Of a stretch of DNA of 11,253 nucleotides, positions 1 to 7,332 are shown in pieces. Numbering within the stretch: the stretch's first letter is position 1; the number at the start of each line of letters is the position of its first letter. The notes below the pieces were generated by a model that searched no databases, was not told the DNA's origin, and saw nothing but the letters and a program-made list of their open reading frames with translations. A program made the position numbers and the translations under genes. This DNA is from Candidatus Troglogloeales bacterium. GTDB lineage: Bacteria > Nitrospirota > Nitrospiria > SBBL01 > SBBT01. The stretch lies in assembly GCA_005239595.1 (NCBI GenBank), contig SBBT01000197.1, positions 1 to 11,253 of the forward strand. Reading direction: 5' to 3'.

Positions 1-3000
1 CGGGAAGGGAGACTCTCTTCCGATCTTTTTGGAGAAGAGATTAAAAAACTCTACCCGATCATTTATGAAGGTCAGAGCGATTCGGCCTGTTTTGACAATG
101 CCCTGGAGTTTCTGGTGATGGGAGGGCGGTCTCTCCCCCATGCGATGATGATGCTAATTCCGGAGGCATGGGCCGGCAATCCCCACATGGACCTCGACCG
201 GCGAGGTTTTTATGAGTATCACGCCGCCATGATGGAGCCATGGGACGGGCCGGCAGCGATGGCCTTTACCGACGGAAAATGTATCGGAGGGACACTAGAC
301 CGAAACGGCCTCCGCCCCGCCCGGATTGTGGTAACGGAGGACGACCGGGTGATCCTTGCCTCGGAGGCAGGGGTATTGCCGATACCGCCGGAGCAGATCC
401 GATCCAAGGGAAGGCTCCAGCCCGGCAAGATGTTTTTAGTCGACACCGTCGCAGGAAGAATCATCGGCGATGAAGAAATTAAGTCTCAAATGGCCGCACG
501 CCGCCCCTATCGCCAGTGGGTAGCGTCGTATCGAATCAGCCTGGATGAGCTGCCGGAACCCTTAAACCTCCTGCAGCCCGACCATGCCACTCTCCGTCAA
601 CGTCAGCAGACATTCGGCTACACGGTCGAAGACTTAACGATGATCCTCTCTCCGATGGTGCTCACCGGCGAAGAAGCGGTCGGCTCGATGGGGAACGACA
701 CGCCCCTTGCCGTCTTGTCGGCCTATCCCAAACTCCTCTTTCAATATTTTAAGCAGCTCTTTGCCCAGGTGACCAATCCTCCAATCGATCCGATCCGTGA
801 ACAGTTGGTCATGTCTCTCGCGACCAGTATCGGCCCCAAGCTGAATCTTTTGGGAGAAACACCGGAGCATGCCAGACGGATCAAGGCCAACACCCCCATC
901 CTTACAAACGCCGATTTAGAAAAGATTCGGGTCATTGCCGACGGCCATTTCAAAACCAAAACCCTTAAAATCCTCTTTCCGGTGGCGGACGGCTCCGAAG
1001 GGATGGAGAAGTCGGTGGACCAACTCTGCCGGCAGGCACAGGAAGCGATTGCGGCAGGATATAAGTTTTTGATCCTAAGCGATCGGGGTGTGGATGAACG
1101 GTTCGCCCCGATTCCATCGCTGCTGGCCGTCTCCGCAGTCCATCAGCATCTTGTACGGGAATGCCTCCGAACCGAGGTCGGCCTTCTGATCGAGACGGCA
1201 GAGGCGCGCGAGGTCTCCCATTTTGCGTTGTTACTGGGATTCGGCGCCGGCACGATTAATCCCTATCTTGCCTTTGAAACGCTCACCGATATGGTGCGGG
1301 ATGGCTATCTACCGGAAACAATTGATGAGGCGACCGCAGAATTGAAATATATCAAGGCGATCAACAAGGGTCTTTTGAAAATCTTTTCCAAGATGGGAAT
1401 CTCGACCGTCCAGAGCTATTGCGGCGCCCAGATATTTGAGGCAGTCGGACTGCACCCTGAATTCATAAACCGGTACTTTACCGGTACGGCCTCCCGGATC
1501 GGAGGGATCGGGATCGAGGTCATCGCGCAAGAATCGTTGATGCGCCATGAGACCGCCTTCCGAAAACATGTGCCGGTGCGCCAGCTCGACCACGGGGGGG
1601 AATACCATTACCGTATACAGTCGGAACATCACAACTGGAACCCGCTCACGATCTCGACGTTGCAACAGGCCGCCCGCAACAACAACTATAAGACCTACCA
1701 GGAGTTCAGCCGGGTTGTGAATGAGGAGGCGCGCTCCACCAGTATTCGGGGGCTCTTTGAGTTCAAGGAGACGACCCCCATTCCCCTTGAAGAGGTAGAG
1801 CCTGCCTCCGAGATCGTCAAACGTTTTGTCACCGGCGCCATGTCGTTTGGGAGCATCAGCAAGGAGGCGCATGAGACGCTGGCCATCGCCATGAATCGAA
1901 TCGGGGGACGGAGTAATACGGGCGAGGGAGGAGAGGACCCACAGCGATACAACGATGAAAGGAACAGCGCCATTAAACAGGTCGCCTCGGCCCGATTTGG
2001 CGTGACGACCGATTACCTGGTTCACGCCAAGGAGCTTCAGATCAAGATCGCACAGGGGGCCAAGCCGGGCGAGGGGGGACAGCTCCCAGGCCACAAAGTG
2101 GATGAAATTATCGCCAAGACCCGTTACGCCACGCCGGGGGTGACGCTGATTTCTCCCCCCCCGCATCATGACATTTATTCCATCGAGGACTTAAAGCAGC
2201 TCATCTTCGATTTAAAAAATGTCAGCCCAAGCTCGGCCATTACCGTAAAGCTGGTCTCGGAGGTGGGTGTGGGAACGGTAGCGGCGGGGGTGGCGAAGGC
2301 GCATGCCGATCTGATTCTTATCTCCGGCGATTCGGGGGGAACCGGGGCCTCTCCCCTCTCCTCGATCAAACATGCCGGAACGCCGTGGGAGATCGGGCTT
2401 GCGGAGACCCAACAGACGCTGGTCTTAAACCAGCTTCGGGGCCGGACCCGAATTCAGGTGGACGGCCAACTAAAGACCGGCCGCGATGTGGTGGTCGGTG
2501 CCCTCCTGGGGGCGGAAGAGTTTGGCTTCTCCACGGGACCTCTGGTCGTGGAGGGATGTATCATGATGCGAAAATGCCATCTCAATACCTGCCCCGTCGG
2601 GATCGCAACCCAAGATCCGGTCCTACGGAAAAAATTTGACGGTCACCCCGAACACATCGTCAACTACTTCTTCTTTGTCGCCGAAGAGGTCCGGGAATGG
2701 ATGGCCAGACTCGGTTTTAGAAGGTTCGATGATATGGTGGGACGGGTCGATCTCCTTTGCGCGCAAAAGGCGGTCGACCGATGGAAGGGACGGGGGCTCG
2801 ATCTGTCCGCCCTCCTCCACAAACCAGACGTACCGGAAGGTACCCCCTTGCGCTGCGTACAGACGCAGGATCACGGCATAGCCGAGCTTTTGGATCACAC
2901 CCTGATTCATCTCGCCCGACCCGCGCTCGATCATCGACAAGGCGTTTCTGCTGAAATCCCGATTCGGAATATCCATCGTACGGTGGGTGGCATGTTATCG

Positions 3001-3693
3001 GGGGAGATTACCCGGCGGCATGGACCGGCAGGACTTCCCGAGGAGACAATCCGGTTTAAATTTACCGGTTCCGCCGGGCAGAGTTTCGGGGCCTTCTGCG
3101 TCAACGGATTATCCCTGACATTGGAGGGAGAGGCAAACGACTACCTTGGGAAAAGCATGTCCGGCGGGAGGATTGTGGTCTATCCGACCAGGGGATCCCG
3201 TTTCGTCCCGGAGGAGACGATTTTAATCGGCAACACGGTCTTATACGGCGCGACGGGAGGAGAATGCTATTTTTACGGTGTGGCGGGAGAGCGATTTGCC
3301 GTTCGAAACAGCGGGGCGACCGCCGTGATTGAAGGGGTTGGGGATCATGGCTGCGAATATATGACCGGCGGGATTGTGGTGGTGCTTGGGAAAACAGGCA
3401 GAAATTTTGCCGCCGGCATGAGCGGGGGGGTCGCCTTCGTCTTCAATGAAGACGGCCAGTTTGAACGCCGGTGCAATTTAAGCCTCGTTGAGTTAGAATC
3501 CGTCGAAGAGGACTCCGACCGGCTTCTTCTCAAAGGACTGATTGAGAACCACCGGCGGTTGACCGGCAGCAACAAGGCGAAGTTAATCCTGAAACGGTGG
3601 GAGGAGATGCTTCCAAGGTTTGTAAAAGTCATGTCGGTCGAGTACAAAAAAGTGCTGACGGAACAGAGGAACAAGGTTTTGGCGCATGGGTGA
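1..3693 (+). CDS. gltB: Glutamate synthase (GOGAT) large (alpha) subunit, 5'-truncated by window edge
   Basis: Glutamate synthase large subunit: glutamine-derived ammonia is channelled to 2-oxoglutarate to give glutamate in the cytoplasm. The frame is open from base 1, so the gene starts upstream; about 1230 residues are visible against roughly 1500 in the family. The N-terminal catalytic Cys and most of the glutaminase domain are therefore outside. Window residues 1 to about 150 are the end of that domain (conserved DRNGLRPAR near 100-108). A central domain follows, then the FMN-binding synthase domain (about 575-900) with GAMSFGSISKEAH and SGDSGGTGASPL. The 3Fe-4S cysteines are visible as C-x5-C-x4-C at 853, 859 and 864, inside KCHLNTCPVGIA. 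The last 200 residues form the GXGXG beta-helix domain (repeated GATGGE, GGIVVVLG, AAGMSGG). The frame is intact. It overlaps gltD by 8 nt, so the subunits are probably translationally coupled. Family identity is near certain. Confidence 0.97.
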   Translation, partial: REGRLSSDLFGEEIKKLYPIIYEGQSDSACFDNALEFLVMGGRSLPHAMMMLIPEAWAGNPHMDLDRRGFYEYHAAMMEPWDGPAAMAFTDGKCIGGTLDRNGLRPARIVVTEDDRVILASEAGVLPIPPEQIRSKGRLQPGKMFLVDTVAGRIIGDEEIKSQMAARRPYRQWVASYRISLDELPEPLNLLQPDHATLRQRQQTFGYTVEDLTMILSPMVLTGEEAVGSMGNDTPLAVLSAYPKLLFQYFKQLFAQVTNPPIDPIREQLVMSLATSIGPKLNLLGETPEHARRIKANTPILTNADLEKIRVIADGHFKTKTLKILFPVADGSEGMEKSVDQLCRQAQEAIAAGYKFLILSDRGVDERFAPIPSLLAVSAVHQHLVRECLRTEVGLLIETAEAREVSHFALLLGFGAGTINPYLAFETLTDMVRDGYLPETIDEATAELKYIKAINKGLLKIFSKMGISTVQSYCGAQIFEAVGLHPEFINRYFTGTASRIGGIGIEVIAQESLMRHETAFRKHVPVRQLDHGGEYHYRIQSEHHNWNPLTISTLQQAARNNNYKTYQEFSRVVNEEARSTSIRGLFEFKETTPIPLEEVEPASEIVKRFVTGAMSFGSISKEAHETLAIAMNRIGGRSNTGEGGEDPQRYNDERNSAIKQVASARFGVTTDYLVHAKELQIKIAQGAKPGEGGQLPGHKVDEIIAKTRYATPGVTLISPPPHHDIYSIEDLKQLIFDLKNVSPSSAITVKLVSEVGVGTVAAGVAKAHADLILISGDSGGTGASPLSSIKHAGTPWEIGLAETQQTLVLNQLRGRTRIQVDGQLKTGRDVVVGALLGAEEFGFSTGPLVVEGCIMMRKCHLNTCPVGIATQDPVLRKKFDGHPEHIVNYFFFVAEEVREWMARLGFRRFDDMVGRVDLLCAQKAVDRWKGRGLDLSALLHKPDVPEGTPLRCVQTQDHGIAELLDHTLIHLARPALDHRQGVSAEIPIRNIHRTVGGMLSGEITRRHGPAGLPEETIRFKFTGSAGQSFGAFCVNGLSLTLEGEANDYLGKSMSGGRIVVYPTRGSRFVPEETILIGNTVLYGATGGECYFYGVAGERFAVRNSGATAVIEGVGDHGCEYMTGGIVVVLGKTGRNFAAGMSGGVAFVFNEDGQFERRCNLSLVELESVEEDSDRLLLKGLIENHRRLTGSNKAKLILKRWEEMLPRFVKVMSVEYKKVLTEQRNKVLAHG

Positions 3694-5161
3694 TGTCAAG
3701 GGGTTTTTAAAGTTTCAGCGGGAGGGGCCGAAGCGGCGGCCGGTCGCAGAACGGGTTCATGACTGGAGGGAATTCTATGAGCCGGTCTCTGATGAGTTCC
3801 TTCAGCGTCAGGGCGCGCGCTGCATGGATTGCGGCGTCCCGTTCTGCCAGGGATATACCGGCTGTCCGGTGCAGAATATGATTCCGGACTGGAATGACCT
3901 GGTTCATCGAGGGCGATGGAAGAACGCCCTGCGCTCTCTTCACATGACCAACAATTTTCCGGAATTCACCGGCCGTCTTTGTCCTGCCCCCTGCGAGTCA
4001 GCCTGCGTCCTGGGAATCATCGACCAGCCGGTCTCCATCCGCAACATCGAGCAGAACATTATCGATCGTGGATTTTCGGAGGGATGGGTCACCCCTGTTT
4101 TGCCCGAACAAGAGAGCGGTTTTAAGATCGCCATCGTCGGATCGGGTCCGGCAGGGCTTGCCGCGGCGCAGCAGCTTCGGCGCAACGGCCATCAGGTTAC
4201 GGTTTTTGAAAAGGCCGACCGGATCGGCGGGCTTCTTCGCTATGGCATTCCCGAATTCAAGATGGAAAAGAGTGTGGTGGATAGGCGCCTGGCCCAGATG
4301 GAAGAAGAAGGAGTTATTTTCAAAACAGGCGTCCATGTCGGACGCGATCTTGCTGCGGATGCCCTTCTTGAACAATTTGACGCCATTCTTTTAGCGACCG
4401 GCGCGGAGGCCCCCCGGGAACTTCCCATTCCAGGGCGCGACCTGGCCGGCATCCATCTCGCCATGGACTATTTAACCCAACAGAATAAACGACTGGCAGG
4501 CGACAGCATTGATCCCGCAGTCTCCATTACGGCCCACGGCAAACGGGTTGTCATTATCGGCGGCGGCGATACCGGATCGGACTGTCTTGGAACGGCGCAC
4601 CGGCAGGGGGCCATCGAGGCCTATCAATTCGAGATCCTTCCCCAGCCGCCTCCCCATCGGGCAAAGTCCACCCCCTGGCCTCTCTGGCCGATGCAGTTTC
4701 GCAGCTCCCACGCCCACGAGGAGGGATGCCAGCGGGAATGGAGCATCGCGACGCAATCGTTTACAGGACACGATGGGTCTGTGCAGAAATTAAACGCCGT
4801 CCGCGTGGAACCGAGGACGGATGGCAACGGGCGGACCTCGTTTGAGGAAATTCCCGAGAGCGCATTTGAACTTAACGTTGATCTGGTGCTTCTTGCGATG
4901 GGATTTACAGGCCCCGTCAGAGAGGGGTTGATCTCCAATCTGGGGATTGCGCTCACGGCGCGCGGGACGGTGGCGGTGGATGAAAATCAGATGACCAACG
5001 TGGAAGGGGTTTTCGCGGCGGGAGACGCCAAACGGGGGGCGTCGCTTATCGTCTGGGCCATTCGGGAGGGACGCGACGCCGCAAAAGGGATTGAGCGCTA
5101 TCTGAAAGAGAAAAAACAGAAAAACGTGGGGGAAGGTCGTGCTGTTCGGTCGCAAACATAA
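3686..5161 (+). CDS. gltD: Glutamate synthase (NADPH) small (beta) subunit
   Basis: FAD-containing subunit that oxidises NAD(P)H and passes electrons through 4Fe-4S clusters to the FMN and 3Fe-4S cluster of GltB. The 491 residues match the usual length of about 470-490. The N-terminal Fer4_20-type domain carries Cys46, 49, 54 and 60 (ARCMDCGVPFC..GC) and Cys99, 103 and 107 (LCPAPCESAC), the ligands expected for two 4Fe-4S clusters. A first Rossmann fold with GSGPAGLAAA (152-161) binds FAD; a second with IIGGGDTGSD (290-299) is the NADPH site. The C-terminal GVFAAGDAKRGASLIVWAI (441-459) is the conserved FAD-closing motif. ATG 3686 lies inside the end of gltB, with purine-rich AGAGGA and AAGG upstream (3665-3676). 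The last 23 nt overlap the nitrate reductase gene. Preference for NADPH over NADH cannot be read from sequence. The last 15 residues are charged and probably lineage-specific. Confidence 0.97.
   Translation: MGDVKGFLKFQREGPKRRPVAERVHDWREFYEPVSDEFLQRQGARCMDCGVPFCQGYTGCPVQNMIPDWNDLVHRGRWKNALRSLHMTNNFPEFTGRLCPAPCESACVLGIIDQPVSIRNIEQNIIDRGFSEGWVTPVLPEQESGFKIAIVGSGPAGLAAAQQLRRNGHQVTVFEKADRIGGLLRYGIPEFKMEKSVVDRRLAQMEEEGVIFKTGVHVGRDLAADALLEQFDAILLATGAEAPRELPIPGRDLAGIHLAMDYLTQQNKRLAGDSIDPAVSITAHGKRVVIIGGGDTGSDCLGTAHRQGAIEAYQFEILPQPPPHRAKSTPWPLWPMQFRSSHAHEEGCQREWSIATQSFTGHDGSVQKLNAVRVEPRTDGNGRTSFEEIPESAFELNVDLVLLAMGFTGPVREGLISNLGIALTARGTVAVDENQMTNVEGVFAAGDAKRGASLIVWAIREGRDAAKGIERYLKEKKQKNVGEGRAVRSQT
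5128..5136 (+). promoter_or_regulatory. Purine-rich ribosome binding region for the GTG-initiated nitrate reductase gene, inside gltD
   Basis: A G-rich GGGGG-AAGG tract lies immediately upstream of GTG 5139, within the coding end of gltD. No other ATG, GTG or TTG in this frame precedes the first 4Fe-4S cysteine, so this site supports the GTG start. The spacing from AAGG is short (2 nt), but from the G run it is close to normal. Its position inside gltD suggests that ribosomes finishing gltD aid initiation. Confidence 0.5.
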
Positions 5162-7319
5162 GAACCCCATCACCATCGCTACCAAACCTGTCGACAAATG
5201 GGTCTATGCCACCTGCGGATACTGCTCCACCGGCTGCTCCATGGAGGTGGGGGTCGATCAAACCGGCAAGGCCGTCACCACGCGGGGGGTCGCCGATGCG
5301 GACGTCAACCGGGGGAAGCTCTGCCTGAAGGGAATTTTCGAGTTTGAGGTTTTTCGAAGCGCTAATCGCGGAACCGCTCCCCTTATAAGAGAGCGGACCT
5401 TTGAACATTTTCAGACGACAAGCTGGGAGACGGCCCTCGACAAAACCGCCTCTGAAATCAAACGGATCCAGCAAAAATATGGCCGCGACAGTTTTGCAAT
5501 CATTTCCACCGGCCAGATCTATACCGAAGAGTTCTATACGCTCGGCAAGCTCGTGCGCGGGATCATCGGCACCAACAACTATGACGGTAACACCACCCTT
5601 TGCATGGCCTCCGCCGTTTCCGGTTACAAACGTTCTTTCGGCAGCGACGGGCCGCCCGGCTGCTACGATGATTTTGAACAAACCGACTGTCTCCTTGCCA
5701 TCGGTTCCAACCTTCCCGAGCAGCATCCGATCATCTACTGGCGGATGAAAGACGCCATCGACCGGCGCAAGTTTCCGCTGATTGTCGTCGACCCCCGCGT
5801 AACCATGCTGGCCCAGATGGCCAACATCCATCTGCCGGTCACCCCCGGAACCGATCTCGTTCTCTTAAACGCCCTCGCCCATGTCATCTTGAAAGAGGGC
5901 CTTGAAGACCGCGCCTATATCAACGCCCACACGACTGGATTTGAGGCGTTTTCCCAATTGGTCGCCCAATACGATCCGGTCACAGCCTCAAAAATCTGCG
6001 GCATCGATGAAGACACAATCCGAAATGTAGCCCGCCTTTATGCAAAGGCCCAATCGGCCATGACGATCTGGACGATGGGCATTAACCAATCAACCCACGG
6101 TTCGGACGGGGTGGTGGCGATTAATAATCTGAATCTTATTACCGGCAATATCGGAAAACCGGGTGGCACCTCCCTTTCGATCACCGGTCAGTGCAACGCG
6201 ATGGGAACGCGCGAGTTCTCTTCCTGCTCCGGCCTCCCCGGCTATCGCCTGCTGGAAAAAGAGGAAGACCGTGCGTTTATCTCCCGCTATTGGGAGATGG
6301 AGGAGTCGTTCTTTCCGGAAAAACGGGGCCTCTTTCAGACCGATATTTTTCCGGCCATTGAGTCCGGACAGATCAAAGGGCTTTGGCTCATTGGAACCAA
6401 TCCGATGACCTCGATGCAGCAAACCGCCCGAATCAAGAAGACGATGGAGAAGCTGGAGTTTGTCGTGGTTCAGGATGTCTACACCGATGTTGAATCGACA
6501 AAATACGCCCATGCCTTTTTCCCAGCCGCCATGTGGGCCGAGAAGGAGGGGTGCTTTACCAATACCGAACGGCGGGTCAACCTGGTCCGGAAGGTGGTAG
6601 AACCGCCCGGTGAGGCAAAATCCGACCTCTGGATTTTCTCTCAGATGGCAAAGCGATTTGAGGCCGGCCGGAAAATAAAATTTCCGCAAACCAATGCCGA
6701 GGCGTTTGAGGAGATCAGGGAAATCTCCCGCGGACGGCTCTGCGACTATTCGGGGCTGACGTATGAGAAGATCGAGGCGCGCCGCGGGATTCAGTGGCCC
6801 TGCAACGAGGCGAATCCGAATGGCGTATCCCGCCTCTACCAGGACGGCCGGTTTCAGCATCCCGACGGCAAGGCGAGGCTTATTGCACTCCCCTTTATCG
6901 ACAACAACGAATGGCCGGATGAGCAGTATCCCTTTTGGCTGAATACCGGCAGGGTAGTGGAACACTGGCATACACGCACTAAAACCGGCAAGATCGGAAA
7001 TCTCAACAAGTTTTCCCCAACACCGTACATGGAGATCAATCCCGCGGCGGCGGAGCGGTTGAATATCAAGCCGATGGAGTATGTCCGGGTAGTCTCACGC
7101 CGCTCCATGGCGATCGTTCTGGCGCAACTGACCCAGCGGGTCGCCCCCAATGCCGTCTTTATTCCGATGCATTATTACGATTGTGTCAATCGGCTTGCCC
7201 TGGGTCTTCTCGACCCCTACTCGCGGCAGCCGGCCTATAAGCAGTGCGCTGTTAACATCCAAAAGGTGGAGAACCAGGAGGCGGCGGCTATCGCCAACTT
7301 GCAGGCAAGAACTTATTAA
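5139..7319 (+). CDS. nasA: Cytoplasmic (assimilatory-type) molybdenum nitrate reductase catalytic subunit
   Basis: Mo-bis-MGD oxidoreductase of the NasA/NarB/NapA branch, expected to reduce nitrate to nitrite. The 726 residues match compact NarB/NasA forms and lack the extra C-terminal 2Fe-2S domain of longer NasA proteins. The N-terminal Molybdop_Fe4S4 domain has Cys26, 29, 33 and 62 (CGYCSTGC...KLCLKG), with Lys64 as the likely electron-transfer lysine. The Mo-ligand region NTTLCMASAVSGYKRSFG puts Cys155 as ligand; CMASAV and GPPGCYDD are typical of Nap/Nas enzymes. The C-terminal MGD-binding domain carries TGRVVEHWHTRTKTGK. No twin-arginine or Sec signal precedes the Fe-S motif, so it should stay in the cytoplasm. 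The start is GTG, overlapping gltD by 23 nt. Placement after gltBD supports nitrogen assimilation, while the downstream DmsBC-type gene suggests a membrane electron donor. Another oxyanion substrate is possible but less likely. Confidence 0.85.
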   Translation: MLFGRKHKNPITIATKPVDKWVYATCGYCSTGCSMEVGVDQTGKAVTTRGVADADVNRGKLCLKGIFEFEVFRSANRGTAPLIRERTFEHFQTTSWETALDKTASEIKRIQQKYGRDSFAIISTGQIYTEEFYTLGKLVRGIIGTNNYDGNTTLCMASAVSGYKRSFGSDGPPGCYDDFEQTDCLLAIGSNLPEQHPIIYWRMKDAIDRRKFPLIVVDPRVTMLAQMANIHLPVTPGTDLVLLNALAHVILKEGLEDRAYINAHTTGFEAFSQLVAQYDPVTASKICGIDEDTIRNVARLYAKAQSAMTIWTMGINQSTHGSDGVVAINNLNLITGNIGKPGGTSLSITGQCNAMGTREFSSCSGLPGYRLLEKEEDRAFISRYWEMEESFFPEKRGLFQTDIFPAIESGQIKGLWLIGTNPMTSMQQTARIKKTMEKLEFVVVQDVYTDVESTKYAHAFFPAAMWAEKEGCFTNTERRVNLVRKVVEPPGEAKSDLWIFSQMAKRFEAGRKIKFPQTNAEAFEEIREISRGRLCDYSGLTYEKIEARRGIQWPCNEANPNGVSRLYQDGRFQHPDGKARLIALPFIDNNEWPDEQYPFWLNTGRVVEHWHTRTKTGKIGNLNKFSPTPYMEINPAAAERLNIKPMEYVRVVSRRSMAIVLAQLTQRVAPNAVFIPMHYYDCVNRLALGLLDPYSRQPAYKQCAVNIQKVENQEAAAIANLQARTY

Positions 7320-7332
7320 AACGAGTGTGATC

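Noticed and set aside
115..120. GTG/ATG at 115-120 as the start of gltB
   Set aside because: The same frame is open to base 1 and the upstream 38 codons continue typical GltB glutaminase-domain sequence, so these codons are internal.
1309..2169. Long open frame antisense to gltB (286 codons)
   Set aside because: It lies wholly within the conserved FMN and central regions of gltB, shows no recognisable domain, and is the kind of antisense frame expected in GC-rich coding DNA.
5046..5831. Antisense frame of 261 codons across the gltD-nasA junction
   Set aside because: It covers two well-supported genes on the other strand and has no recognised family features.
6090..6971. Long antisense frame (293 codons) within the nitrate reductase gene
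   Set aside because: It mirrors a conserved molybdoenzyme sequence and has no motif or ribosome site of its own.
7150..7332. Upstream extension of the DmsBC fusion to an in-frame ATG at 7150
   Set aside because: It would overlap nasA by 170 nt, and the added 61 residues are arginine- and serine-rich shadow translation of nasA.
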